A stretch of DNA of 64,000 nt from Persicaria tinctoria (lineage: Eukaryota > Streptophyta > Magnoliopsida > Caryophyllales > Polygonaceae), in the NCBI GenBank assembly GCA_037127255.1, contig JBANSL010000003.1:23150314-23214313 (forward strand). The letters run 5' to 3'. Under the pieces are notes generated by a model, which was given only the letters and a program-made list of their open reading frames with translations, was not told where the DNA came from and did no database searches. Positions 1 to 12,743 of the stretch are shown one piece after another (position 1 is the first letter of the stretch; each line of letters opens with the position of its first letter). A program made the position numbers and the translations under genes.

Positions 1-1414
1 TATTTTGGCGTTTGAATTAGACAATTATTGTTTGATAAAATATTTAACGGGTCTAGGTTTTGAAATAAAAATGTCGGAATTAGTTCTATTATATGATTTT
101 GAGAAAAATTGGTTTTAAGGTCTAAATGGTTTCCGTCGGGATTCCTTGTCCTGGCTTGATAATGTTGGTTTTGAGAAGGAAGTTTGAAAATACGGTTGAT
201 ATGAATTTATCAATGGATTGGATTAGAGGTAAATGATTTTGGTTGATGTTGATCATATCGAAAAGGTTTTAGAAAACGATTTTACTATCGGGTGGTTTTG
301 GGTATGTTGAGAACTTGGGTTTCGTACGTATAAATGTTGGTCTGGTAGCTTACGGAAATGGCTTGATGATAGGTGTGTATTGCTTTTGGATTGCTTTGGA
401 CTTGCATTTGGGCCCTTGCTTGTATAATCCTGTTGTTCTGCATCTTTAGGTAAGTTCCCTAGGGGGCTTACTCAGGTTGGACATTCATGTCTGTTGTTGC
501 ATTTTATGTTAGGTGTTGCATATACATAAAAGCATGCCATGTAGTATCCTGCTTAGGTTGCACTAATTGAATGAGCATCTGCTTACTTTATGGGTTTGAA
601 ACAGAACGGCCGTTATCTGTGATAGTCCTAGAGTCTTTGCTAGGGTCATAGGGTAGCCCAGCCTCATCGGGTACCCTGAGTCACTCGAGTCATGAACTTC
701 CTTATATTATGATATGCCTGCGGGCTTTATTGTGGAGCGGGTTAGGCATGCGTGCCACCCGATTATGATGGAATGCATTCACGAGCTGGCCAGTCTCCGC
801 CCTATCGGAAGGGGGTGGAGGTAGGAGAGGGATATGCCACTTGGCATTGTCTTGGGCCTTTTACAATATTTTTACACATTATTATGACTAGGAGCATGCT
901 AGTGTGTTTGACTTTCGTACTGCATTAGAGCATCTTTATTAGGTATAGCACATACTATGTGGCCTCAGCGAGGACTGCCGGTCCCGTATGAGTGGCTCGA
1001 TCTGACTCCTTTCCCCGTTCTTCTTTTAAAGGTATTTTTTGCAGATTTTGAGTGCTCGATGTCTATATGACGGGGTTCCCTTTTTGCAAATCGAAGAACC
1101 TAGCTAATTCACTAACTCGTTATAAATGGTAATCACCCACTTATGCTTTGGTTTTGACCCGACTCTGTCGTGGCACCTTGTATCTTAATTTTGTTTCCAC
1201 CTTACTTCCGTTTGAGTTGATTTTCGCGATATAGCCCCTATGACAGGTTAAGGGTACCCTACGACCCTACGATACTTTTAGGGTTCGAAATCCCTCCTTA
1301 TTACTGACCTTAAAAATGAGTTTGAAACCTCGACCCGTACTTGGATTGCAAGATCCGAACAAGGGGTTTTATCCCTTGAAACGTAACCCGGAAATCATAA
1401 TTTTGGGCCGTTAC
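1..1414. repeat. LTR-like fragment, probably Ty3/gypsy
   Basis: No coding frame is visible. Base composition is richer in G and C than the flanks, with short runs such as CTAGGGGGC. The stretch ends at about 1414 with TTTGGGCCGTTACA, an ending resembling plant Tekay/Del-type gypsy LTRs. The left part lies outside the window, so the matching start and target duplication cannot be checked. Family assignment rests only on the terminal motif and general texture. Confidence 0.4.
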
Positions 1415-1441
1415 AATAATAAAACATAATATGTATATAAC

Positions 1442-2250
1442 TTAATTGGTAAGCTTTAAAGCTAATTGGTTGAGTCTCCACTACTGCTCTGTTGAGTCAC
1501 TGTGAGTAGCTAGGTGGGTTAACTTGGCAAGTTTTTGTTTTTTTGATAAGGTGATAATTCGAATTTAGACATATCTGAAACTCGAAAGCCGAATAAGTCG
1601 GCAGACAGTAGAATCGTCTAAAAACCAAACATACAATAAAATATATAGGTGCAAACACATGCAAACAACTCTACAAAAACACAACCAGAAAAGACCTAAT
1701 CCAAGCACGAAGTGATCGAAGACGACGGATGAAGCCAAGCTTCACACTGAAACAGAACCGTAGGTCAACGATATATCAGGACTCGATCATCCAGTGAGCA
1801 GTGAGGACGAAACTCCAGGGAAGAAGTCAACCCGAGAACGGAGACGCCACACTAAGTTAATTGGTAAGCTTTAAAGCTAATTGGTTGAGTCTCCACTGAC
1901 TGCTCTGTTGAGTCACTGTGAGTAGCTAGGTGGGTTAACTTGGCAAGTTTTTTTTTTGATAAGGTAAGAATTCGAATTTAGACATATCTGAAACTCGAAA
2001 GCCGAACAAGCCGGTAGACAGTAGAACCGTCTAAAAACCAAACATACAATAAAATATATATAGGTGCAAACACAAGCAAATAACTCTACAAAAACACAAC
2101 CAGAAGACCTAATCCAAGCAGGAAGTGATCGAAGACGACGGATGAAGCTAAGTTTCACACTGAAACGGAATCGTAGGCTAGCGATATATCAGAACTCGAT
2201 CATCCAGTGAGCACGGAAGAATTCAATCCGAGAACGGAGACGCCACGCTG
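1442..2250. repeat. 415-bp tandem duplication containing poly-T-headed LINE tails
   Basis: Two head-to-tail copies start at 1442 and 1857. Each begins TTAATTGGTAAGCTTTAAAG, runs through GGTTAACTTGGCAAG into a poly-T run and TTGATAAGGT, and ends near GAGAACGGAGACGCCAC. Read on the minus strand, ACCTTATCAAAAAA is the typical 3' end and poly-A tail of a plant L1 LINE, so each copy probably includes a short 3' LINE fragment in minus orientation. Host flank and LINE fragment were duplicated together. The short open frame here is not a gene. Confidence 0.7.
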
Positions 2251-2836
2251 ACAAGTTGTTAGTACTTACTAGCTACTTAGTAGTGTACGAGTCAGCCAAT
2301 GACTTGGAGAATAAGTTACAAATTTTACTTTTTTGTGGTAAAGTGGTGTATTGATGAATTTTCTTTAAAAAGGGATAAAAAGGTTTTGAGCAATTTTTTA
2401 TGTTATATATAATAATTTTTTTAATAAATATATTAGAAAAAAAATCTTATATTTGTGATTAAAATAGTCATTTTTCGTAGAAAAAAAATATAAAAAAAGG
2501 GGATATTTTATATTTACATATAGAAAACAATATTTTTATTTAAACATATTAAAGAAATTTTTTTAAATATTTTATTTAATTAGCCATTTTTATTAGAAGA
2601 AAACTAAGAGAAACAAAAATCGTTAAAATAAAAGTGAGGCCAACCTGTGTTTGTGATTCTTTATTTACTAGTATTATTACCCGCGATCTTCGCAGCTTTT
2701 TTTATACCATAATAATTATATAATTATATAATTATTATTTTGTAAATTAACACACTCGATATAGCTTTTTGTCTATCATAATAATTATATAAATATTATT
2801 TTTTACTTTTTAATTCATATATATATATATATATAT
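2251..2836. other. AT-rich spacer ending in a (TA)n tract
   Basis: No gene signal. The stretch is very AT-rich and ends in an (AT)n microsatellite (about 2817-2836) that directly abuts the left end of the large MULE. Confidence 0.6.
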
Positions 2837-2896
2837 GGTTTACTTCAAATGTAAAAACTCCTTATTGTGTAAAATGAGCTTAACGTGTAAAATCTC
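2837..2896 (+). repeat. Left terminal inverted repeat of the 9.9-kb MULE
   Basis: The repeat starts GGTTTACTTCAAATG and continues with TAAAAACTCCTTATTGTGTA. Its partner is at 12687-12746 on the other strand. By eye about 48 of 60 positions agree. The left copy reads CTTATTGTGTA where the right copy reads CTTAACGTGTA. Confidence 0.85.
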
Positions 2897-2939
2897 ATTA
2901 ATTAACAAAATTGGACTCGGATTAGTATTAACCCCACAC

Positions 2940-3123
2940 GCTGGGCCTGTTTTGCTTTGGGCTTTATTTTTTTTAAACCCGTTTCCTCTCTTTCCGTTGC
3001 GTTAGATCATCTCCCCTGCTCCGTTCTTCCTCTCTCTCTCTCTCTCTTGTTCGCTTTGTCGTTCATCTATCTCCTTGATCTCCGAGGAGGTTTTTTCTGT
3101 GTCTTTGGAATCGTCGTTTCACC
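2940..3123 (+). promoter_or_regulatory. Probable promoter/leader of the Ulp-like gene with a CT-repeat
   Basis: The 180 bases before the first ATG include a pyrimidine (CT)n run near 3031-3046, common in plant core promoters and 5' leaders. No convincing TATA box was picked out. Confidence 0.35.
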
Positions 3124-6100
3124 ATGTCAAGTTCATCAGTAGGTACGCGCAAGGATTCGTTGTTATTTGCTCAAATTTAAGTTCTCCTGTTTGTTAGGGT
3201 TTCTATTTACTTCGAAATTGTGCGTTTTTATGTATTGCCCTTATCTTCAGTGATTTTTCGCCTTATTGCTGTTATTTGTTTCATTGTTCTGTTCCTTTTC
3301 TTATTCAAGTTGTTTCGTTTTGTGATTCCTGTTATTTATGTGTTTTTTGTTATCATACTTTATGTTTTATCCTCGTTTATGATCATAAGTGTTTTCTATT
3401 CTTAGTATTCATTGTGTATTTGTGTTTATACTTTATTTGTTGTTCGATTTATGTTTGTTTTTGGTGTTCATTTATTCTTCTTTGTAGATTTTATATATTT
3501 ATTGCTAATTAGGCTCAATTTAGTTGTCGTTGGTATTTGTTGTCTGTTTATATTTTTCTTTTTTTGTTCCTTATAGGGAAAAGAACAAGGTCCAGGGCTG
3601 GTGGTGAACCTCTAGCTGTTGTTCCTTATCGTTCAAAACGTGTTAAGAAATCTCGGCCCCCTCGCCCTCTTCCTAAAGCTATTGATCTGGCACGTGATTC
3701 TCCTGGGTTTTCTGTTTCCGACGGGGAAGGGATGTCACCTGAGGTTGAATCACAAGATAATGTTCCCCTAATACGTAAATCAAGGGTAGTTGATAATAGT
3801 GAAGGTTGTTTACCCAAAGTTGCTTCTGTAGGCCCTAGCACTGAATTTTTGTCTACTAATCCCCAACATAATGTACCTGATGCTGTTCCTGTAGCAGCTG
3901 ATGTTTCTGTTGAGAATGAAGGCCAACCACCTGTTGTCGAAAATTTGCAATATGATGGGATTAATGTTCAATCAGTAGCCTCTGATGTGCCCCTCCAAAC
4001 CACAAATGTCCCCCAAGATGTTGGGGCTGGTGCTGTTTTCGTTAAGAAGCCGCGAGTTAGAAGGGCTAATCAATACCCATCCTTGAAAACAAGGTCAAAT
4101 CCTCGTGCATTTGTCTGTGCATTGGGTAGATTTACTGATAAACAAAAGGAGTGTATTAAGCGGATTGGTTTTGGTTCTTTGTTGGATTTGGAAATTCAGT
4201 ATCTCCCCTTGTGTCTTTGTCATTGGTTGGTCGAGCAGTTTGATGCTGATCGATGTTGCTTGGTATTGGCTGATGGTAGTAGGTTAGATATTACTGAGCT
4301 TGATGTGCATATTACATTAGGCTTGCCTATGTGCAAGAATTTGATATGTAGGAAAACTTCTAAAGAGAAGTCAGATGTTCTTACGAAGTGAAAGAGTTCG
4401 TTTTCTGCTGGTGATTCCATTAATCCTTCTGTTCTTATTGATCATATGGTTGCTGATGCTGGTGTCGGTGATACATTTGTCATCAACTTTGATGTGTTAT
4501 TTGATTCATTGCTTGTGGACAGTATCCAAAATGGCAATGTTAATCACAATTTGGTTAAAGTCTTATCTGGGACTGAGGACTTCAAAGAATTGAATTGGTG
4601 TGCTTTTGTTCTTGAAAGCTTAGTTGATTCCAAAAAATTTTGGGAGAAGAACAAAACCAGTCAGTTTAAAGGTCCTATTCTCTTCCTCATTGTGAGTATT
4701 TGTTTTTCCTTTTTTCACCTTCTCATTTTCATTCAATACTTTTATTATTTGTTATTATATCATCCTCTCTTGTGTTTATTATAATTTGGTTTCTTATGTG
4801 TTTGTTGTTGTTGTTTGGCTGTGTTTGTTAGCTGTTGTATATTGATAGGGTGAAGTTATTCTCAAGTACTTCGTCGAGGAGAGTAACTCGGTCTTTTCCT
4901 GTTTTTATGGGATTGACATCACCTATGCTTCGTCAGCGCGAAGATGATGATCTTTCCAGTGGAGGCTTTGGACGTGGCAGAATTGAGGAACGTCAATCTG
5001 TTCCTGTATATAACCCCAAATCTCCATGCGCTGCCCCTTCAGATGCTCCTACTGACAATCCACAAGTTTCTGGAAAAAAATCATCTCCTATTGAGGTTCC
5101 TGCTATTCTTTATTTATAGTCTATTTTTTTATAATATTCATGGTGTTTTGTTTGATTTTGTTTATCTTTGTTTGTGTGTGTGTTTGTGTGTTTTCTTCCC
5201 CTTGTAGAATTTTATTCAATCCTTTGCTTAAAAAACTGCTGCTCTTGCTACTTCCATATATGAGTTTGTTGATTTGGCTGATAAAATTCCTCATGAATTT
5301 GGAGAGAATGACATGGTAAAAACCCTTAGTAATGCTGCAAAGAAGCTGATGGGTTTGGAGTTTGAGGGTGTTAAGGCTGCTTCTCCTCTTGTAGACAATT
5401 CTAATATTGGCAACCCCCCCGCTTCTGAGTGGATTTCATCCCAAGATCCTTTGTGGTCAGATCCTGTCTTTTTGGATGCTCTTACCCAAATTGAGTTAGC
5501 TTACATTAATAAATGTAAGATGCAATCGTCTGGTCAGACTAATCAACCTTTTTGTTCAGCTGGTAATGTATCTGGGGGTGGGCTTGGTGGTGGTTGTTTT
5601 GAGAGTGAATGTGATGGGGGAAAGAAGGGTGATTCTGCAGTCTCTAAGGGTAAGGGGACTATGCCTATGAATCTTCTTGCTGAGCCATCCTTTGATATAT
5701 TTGGTTCTGATCCTGCTTTCCAATCTCAAAAAAAATATTCTGAAGAAGCAATTGCCAAAGATTTTAACAAGTCTGATAAGTCTGCACAAAAGGGTTTTGT
5801 CTCTGCACCAAAGTCCAATGTTGATGCACAAAAAGATATTAGAGATGCACCGTCTGTTGTCGTGGGTGTCCCTGGTGTTCCTTCCTCTGTTGTCAATATT
5901 GCCAAAGAATATTCTGGTGGAGATGCTGCTTCTTCTTTAGGCATATCAACATCAAGTGACATTCAGTGTGCAACCCCTAAAGTGTATAAAAAGAAGCAAA
6001 AATCTCCTGTTGTCATGCCTTTACGTAGGTCTACTAGGTGTTGTCCTGCTGATCAAGATGAGAAAGATGTTGGCGGTAAGAGGGTTTCAAAACCTGCTGA

Positions 6101-7426
6101 TTCCTTGAAGAGTCCTTACTATTCCAGGGTTGTTGATGTGAATGAGCGTGTGTCTGACATTGAGCGTTGCATTTGTGCATATTTGTCTAAGAAATCAGCT
6201 TCTGATGTGTAAGCCTTTTTTCCCCTTTTTCTTTGTTTTTTCTTTTTTTTTTTACTTTAATTATTTTATTATATTTAAGTTTTTTTTAGTTATATTTATT
6301 TTTTATAATTTGTTCTTTGCCTATTGCAGTGAAGTTCTCTTTAAGAATTCCTCTGTTGAAGTTATTAGAGCTGATTTTAAATCACTTGAAGACGATTTTG
6401 AAGTTGCTTTCCCTGTTGTGAGGGCATGGGCTTCTGTTCTTAATTACAAAGAACAATTCAGAAGTGTTGTTTCTCCATCAAGGCTTTTTATATCTATTGA
6501 GTCGTCTGTAAGTTGTATTTGTTGTTCCTTACTTTTTTTCTCATTCTACATGTGTTTATTTCCTTGTTCTTTATTTTGTATTTTTTTTCCAGAAATTTGC
6601 TCCAAACCCTCCTCCGAGTGATTTTCCTGAACGTTTTACAAAACTTGGTATCCATGTTGATTCTGAACTGGCTGCTGCTCCTCACATTCGGTTGAAAGAT
6701 GTTGATATTGTATTTGTTCTTTTTAATACTTTTTTTGTTTTATCTCTCCTACTCTCTTTCTTACTTTATTTGTTTTTTGTTGACTTGTTTTCTTTATATT
6801 TGTGTTAGTTTGTGTTTGGTGTGTATTATGACTCAATCTATTGCATGGCCGTCTTTAATCTGAAAACGCACGAACTTCAATTCCTGGATGTGTCAAGTGA
6901 TACTCGTGCTTCTACCTGTATCTTCCAATATATAGTTGGCAATTTAGTTAGTTTTCATACTTATACGTCACTTTTTTACTCTTTGCGGGTTTTTTTCCTT
7001 ATATTTTTCAGTTTATCATTTATAGTATTTTCCTCTTCTTTTTTTTTTTTACATTTTTTTTTATTTTTGCAGCATAATTTCTTGATTCAATATTTGAAGT
7101 CTAATGGATTATCAAAGAAGGCACAATTAGTTTCTATGCTTCAGCAATCACCCATTTGTCTTCCTTGGGATGGTGAAGAAAAGCGTCCCCATTCTGGTGT
7201 TTGCATGATGCGCCATATGGAAGCATTCGTGGGATTGGAGAAGGGATTCAAGTGTGGTTTTGACCACGGGACTGACAAGAACATCTCCAAGCTGCGTGTG
7301 AAGTACATGACTGACATAATTTGTTCTGATGTCAACGAACTTCGATCTGAAATTTCAGCTCAAGCTAAGGCACATGCATCCTTGACCTTAAAAGGTGTTC
7401 AAGCTCTAAAACTACGGTTGGATTGA
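3124..7426 (+). pseudogene. Ulp1/C48 peptidase-like gene of the MULE, eight exons, two in-frame stops
   Basis: Predicted exons: 3124-3142, 3577-4691, 4832-5095, 5208-6208, 6330-6507, 6593-6709, 6809-6946, 7073-7426, all with GT/AG borders and consistent phase (1062 codons). The N-terminal third is basic and proline-rich, then comes a conserved plant-mobile type region (motifs FTDKQKECIKRIGFGSLLDL, DVHITLGLP, NWCAFVLESL, GPILFL, LYIDRV). The last exons match the C-terminal Ulp1 fold (AVFNLKTHELQFLD; RHMEAFVG). Two stops interrupt the frame: TGA at 4389-4391, where relatives usually have Trp, and TAA at 5229-5231. The catalytic His and Cys also look lost: the usual His-aromatic site reads DSIYCM and the usual D-C-G-V reads H-S-G-V. 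Ulp1 enzymes process SUMO-like proteins; this copy should not. It converges on the transposase gene. Confidence 0.75.
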
Positions 7427-9172
7427 TTCGGTAGGAAATTGTAGTTAACAAACATTAGTATTTTGCTGGGCATTCTGTACTTTTGAGGGTATACAAATTT
7501 TGTGTTCTACATGTGATGTAATGTATAACCCTTTATGATTCCCTTTTTGGGTTACCTTTGTCTATCTTAGTCTATGTTTGTACGCTTGGTGATGTTGACA
7601 TTATTAATATTGTTGTGTTTTTTTAATGCTTGAATTCGAATCTTTATCCGTTTTATATTTAATTTTAATCGTGCACACATTTCATTATGTTGTGACATTA
7701 CTATATAGTCATGTGCTGGCCTAATATTAATATGTGCAATTATATGATACTTATGTGCACCCTGAATACTCTATTGTGCATATGCAATATGATGATCTAT
7801 TTTTAATAACCGAAGTGCTTATCTATTCAGGCTTTTAGGTTGATGTCTCTTTGTGTGTTTTGTTTCTTATATTGGCCTGGATTCTTATTTTTTATTTTAT
7901 TTTAATGTAATTTTTTATTTTTCATTTTTGTGAATATATTTTACTTTGTGCGCGTTTTATATTACTTTTTTCCTGCAATAGTGCAAAAACATCTCTTTTT
8001 TGTGCAATTATATTTGTATTATGTGCAGTTATAAATGTCCCCACTATAATATGTGCACTCATATTGTTGTTTTGTGCAATTACACAGCCTTATTGTAATG
8101 ATTACAATGGTACATACATAAAACTTGACGTTTTACTCTTCAACTTCCTTCATTTGATTGGCCTTATCCAATTGGCGGTTTTGGCTCTTCAACTTCCTTC
8201 ATTTGATTGGCCTTATCCAATTGGCGGTTTTCCAAAGACATTTACCCGCCCCAACTCCCTATAACTGTAATGATTACCCCTTTTAAATGTTTAATACTCC
8301 CTCCGTTAATTAAAACTTGACGTTTTACTATTCACGCACGCATTTTTAGGTGTTAAAAACTATATAAAATATTAACTTTTTAAATAATTTTTTTAAATAA
8401 TATCATACTTATTACTATTAAGTATTAGTTTATAAAAACAAATGTAAAAAAAAGTTAATATTTTATATAGTTTTTATCGTTCTAAAAAAACGTGCATGAA
8501 TAGTAAACGACAAGTTTTAATTAACAGAGGGAGTACTTCCCAACTTCCCATATATGTGGTAATTATTTTCATACAGCATTTTATTTGTAGACTTCATTAT
8601 TTTAATTTATAGTTCTCCTTAAATCTTTACGTTTTTAAAATTAAAAGACATTTATTTAAGTTGTTCTTGTTATATTTAATTTTTATTTTATAAATTTTTT
8701 AAACTAATTATTCCTATAGTAACTGTTTTTATTATACGGTTGTTTTGAAACAATCCCATTTCATACTGTTGGTTTTCTTCTTTTGTTGATGTTTTCTGAT
8801 TGCACATTTATTAAGAAGTACTTATTTGTTGATTAGATGTTTGTAGTTGAGGCTATGTAAATGTATCTTCCATCATTACCTGAATCTCACCTTGTCCAAG
8901 TTTTTCCACAATCTTGCAAAGCAAGTCATAATTAATAGTAGGTTCTACCCTGTACGTATTCATTTGCAACTTGGGATTTCTCTCTTATTTCCTTTAAAAA
9001 TAGATTGTACTGCACAATTAAATATTATCTTAACACAAAACCGAGATAGTAATGAACATAATATAAAAGTTGGTTCATACCATCTGTGAATAAGAAAACT
9101 TAAAGTATACCATTTTTCCAATACTAAAGTGCATTAATAAATTTCCATTACAAATTGTGCTTATTATTCCTA
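7427..9172. other. Spacer between the two convergent MULE genes
   Basis: No coding region is recognisable. The stretch holds the 3' ends of both genes, a cluster of TGTGCA motifs (about 7670-8090), a 49-bp tandem duplication (8136-8233, each copy starting CTCTTCAACTTCC) and a Stowaway MITE (8297-8533). The rest is AT-rich. Confidence 0.6.
8297..8533. mobile_element. Stowaway-like MITE (237 bp, TA target duplication)
   Basis: The element starts CTCCCTCCGTTAATTAAAAC and ends with the inverted complement, ...ACAGAGGGAG, between TA dinucleotides. The inverted homology continues inward for roughly 90 bases on each side, so almost the whole element can fold into a hairpin. These ends are typical of Stowaway MITEs mobilised by Tc1/mariner transposases. 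It is nested inside the 9.9-kb MULE. Confidence 0.9.
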
Positions 9173-11917
9173 TTATGTTTCACTTAATGGACATGCCCTG
9201 CTGTTGTGAGGTGCATATTCAAGGCAGATTGAGCATATTCTCTTCCCCTTTTTCTGTGATTGAATTGCTGTTTCCTTCCCGCCTTTAAGCCTCTTCCCAC
9301 TGCCTTTTGTCTTTGCTTGTTTTGGGTCTCTTATTACCACATTCTTCGGGAGGCTTACTCCAGCAAACTCTTCAAACATAGCTTCAAGTTAACAAACTTA
9401 TTAAAATTAGTATACTTTGAATATATAATTCTGGCCTATTTTATTTTATTTTATTTTGTATAAAAGGGTTCAAATAAGGAATCAGTAATCTTGTGTTTCT
9501 GCATCAAACCTATCATACATACCAGACTTTAAAGCTGTTGAAGATGTTGATGTTTGTGCACTTTGTTGGAGCTCCCTTTTTGCATTTGTTAATGCAGATG
9601 ACAAGTGCTTAATCTGATCACTATTGTCCTTAACTAAATCCACACAAGCATGAAATTCAGCTAACATATTTGTCAACAGGAGTTTTTGTTCTTGTTTTGC
9701 ACTTGACTGTCTGACCACAACATCATCCAAAGTGAAAACACTACTCAAATTTGCTGCTTTGGTCCAACGAGTAAGCAGTAGTGTTTCTGGCAACTTCTCA
9801 AGTTGTATATCCTTCAAAACAGTTAATATATGCCTGCATGGATATCCTAACCTGTTGAACAAGTTACAAGAGCAGCAGCAATCATGATCTTCAAGTTTGT
9901 GCTCAACAGTGTATACCTTGTTGTTTTCCTTTAGAGTATATATCTCCAACTCATCAATCTCTGTCACATTTGTCACTCTGCAGTTGTACAATGCCCCTTT
10001 CAATTCCTCCTGAAATTTCCCCCACATTTTTATTGTGTATAATCTGGATGCATGCTTTTCTAGAGGAAGGGGCGAAATCAAAATTGGTTCCAGTATTTCA
10101 GAGTCATAGTTCTTCTTCCCTTGAATATGCCTTTGATTTTCAATTCCACTTTCATAATACAACATAAACTCAATTAAATTTGCAGTGCAGTTGGAGAACT
10201 TACGGAAGAAGCTATTCATGCTCTCTGAAATGGATGTTGTTTTAATCAATCCACTAAGTTTGACATTCTGAAAATACGCAGGGATCCACTTGTCTCTCAT
10301 TCTAAACAAGTCACTCAACCACGAGTGAATTGTCATTCCATACTCTTCCATTAAGTCATTCCAGTCCTTTTCAAATTCTTCTGGCGTACTCTCCCTGTTC
10401 CACACAATACTCCTCAACTTGTCACTGAATTTGAAGTATCCATTCATGGAGTTGTCTATTTTCTGAGATAGCTTGTCCATGATATGCCACATGCATAATC
10501 TGTGCCTACTCTCTGGAAATACAGTTTGAACAGCAATCTTCATCGAAGGATCCTGGTCCGTTGTGAAAATTCTAGGACACCCACCCATGGCCTTTTTGAA
10601 GTGCTCAAACAACCACACATATGACTCTAAATTCTCATTCCTCAAAAGCTCTGATGCTAGCAGCACCAATGATTTATGGTGGTCATATGCTGTGAAGGGA
10701 CTGAACACCATTTTGTACCTTTAATATAAGACACTTGTGGAAATTAGAATAATTTCAACAGAAACATGTATAAAGTTGGTATTACAGATGTATATAAATA
10801 AAAGATCACTAGGCTGTGTAGTTGTGCACTTATTCGATCTTGGAGTGCATGATATACATGATTTTGTGCATCTATACATTCTATCTGTGCAGTCTTGTTA
10901 CCATATTTGTGAATAAATCAGGCAATCTGTCTTTTGTCTGTGTTATAACAAAAATCTATGACAGTGCTTACACATATGATGTATCTAAATATTCAATATG
11001 AATAATGTCTAATACCTGTTTGTGTTGTACGTTGAATCAAATGAAATAACATCTCCAAATAATGAGAAGTTTTTTCTGCTTACTGCATCACACCAGAACA
11101 ATCTGCTCAACTGATTGTCTTCATCGACATCAAAAGCAAAGTAGAATGCACTGCATATTTCTTGCTTATGGAAGAATCTGTCGATAACAACTTGTGCATC
11201 AGATCCTTTGAAATAAGCCAATAGATCTCTTCTGTGATTTGTGAAATCAATCACTGAAGGACCCACATTACTATATCCTCCCACCATTTCTTTATATAAT
11301 CTGTATGCCTTTGCTGGTCCAACTCTTTGTTTTGCACAGTCCAGTACAAATTTTTGATGGTAACTTTGCATCTTCCTATTACTCTTCATGTATACCCTGC
11401 AGATCTCATCAACGAAAGGATGTGTGTGCTTCTCCTCAAATTTTGTCACCACATATCCTTGTTCAGGTACATATTTATATATTATCTTAGCAGTACAACC
11501 AACTCGTATAGATAATCTTTTTCTTACCTTCTTTGTCTGTTTACCTTTCGAGTATCCTTCTCTATTGCAGTATAAGTACTTCAGTTGCTGTACCCCGTTA
11601 GCATTAACTGTGGTCCCATGTCTTACATCGAATCCCGCTTTATATGCATAATCTTTATATGCTTTCACAACTTCATTCAATGTCTGGAACACTTTCCCTT
11701 CCTTTGGCTCCAACTCTTCACTGCAAATCGGTATCCAATATCTCGTGTTATTTGGTGTCACAAACACCCTGTATGGGAGCTGATGTTGCACTATTAGATT
11801 ATTTATATTCACTTCAGGCCCTGCATTGATGCTGATTGGTGTTGCACAAACGATTGCAGTAGTCGAAGCAGCTGAGGATTCTAAGTTTTCATTATGTGAC
11901 TCTGGTACAGACTCCAT
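9173..11917 (-). CDS. FAR1/FHY3-type MULE transposase, three exons, 768 aa, intact
   Basis: Predicted exons on the minus strand: 11917-11016, 10718-9523, 9381-9173; total 2307 bases with no internal stop. Domains: FAR1 DNA-binding domain about residues 76-168 (CN and HTHPF motifs), MULE transposase core about 270-480, SWIM zinc finger about 580-597 (C-C-S-C ... P-C-R-H), and a terminal CCHC-like knuckle (CSIC...HNSRAC). Probable DDE residues are D294 (FDSTY), D355 (TTDQD) and E466 (ISESMNSF). The protein would bind the terminal repeats and cut and join DNA in the nucleus. The ATG at 11917 is preferred over a longer frame that runs 25 residues upstream because it directly precedes the acidic N-terminus. 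The third exon is needed for the usual FAR1-like C-terminus: GTATGT at 9522 is a good donor and CTTGAAG before 9381 gives the acceptor. Confidence 0.85.
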
Positions 11918-12686
11918 ATTGTATGTTAAACCAACATTGAAAAATTTATTAGATAAATTGAATTTTTGTAACCAGTTCCACCAATATATCAAAAGTGCAA
12001 TTTATAAGTGCATAAGTGATAAACCAACATTCTATACTGAATATTAAGATCAGACTGCAAACTCTCATATATGAGTTGTTTGAGGTTTTATGAATATAAA
12101 TTTCATGCAAATGAGGATGGGATTGTATATTAACAGTGATTTCTATTCAATTTCTGCCTTATCTAAGTGCAATTGTGTGTTAATTGACGGCCATTTCCTG
12201 TTTTGCGAACTTCAAACCCTAGGTTCGTTTTAGCCTATAATTTTATTTTTACTACAAATTTTGGATTTGTTTACACAAATTACACTGATATTCTTCATCT
12301 TTTTCAGATCGAATCCGAAATTAAGACAAATTATATGAACTTTGGACAAATTAATTCAGTAATGAATGCGAATTTGAATCTAATAAGATCGAACAGTTTG
12401 TGCACCTTTTTCTCAAAATTTCTTCCTCTGAATCTGTTGTTGTTGCTTCGATCAGGATATTCCGCTGATCTTCGATGAATCCTTTTGTTGATTACAAGTT
12501 TCTGCAATTCAACTTGTTTGATTGTAATCCCCGGCGAGAAGGTGAAGCTTTTCGTCAATCGAATCTGTTTCCATGGGAACGCGATATCGGTTTTTGGAAG
12601 GACCAGTTTTCTTCTGTTTTTTTTTTTAGTTTTTCCGGTTCAACCCGGTTTTTTTAACGGAAATTCGGCGCGCGCCTCTTGAACCC
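11918..12686 (-). promoter_or_regulatory. Upstream region of the MULE transposase
   Basis: This is the 5' flank of the transposase on the minus strand, up to the right terminal repeat. It holds several TGTGCA/AAGTGCA motifs (11990-12400) and no recognisable protein. An untranslated first exon is possible but not resolved. Confidence 0.4.
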
Positions 12687-12743
12687 AAATTTTACACGTT
12701 AAGCGGATTTTACACGTTAAGGAGTTTTTACATTTTAAAGCTT

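Noticed and set aside
2957..3512. Three short frames before the Ulp-like gene as separate genes
   Set aside because: They lie in the leader and first intron, are Phe/Leu/Tyr-rich from T-runs and overlap each other.
12203..12682. Short frames upstream of the transposase as a third MULE gene
   Set aside because: No domain, overlapping frames, and the position fits the transposase leader.
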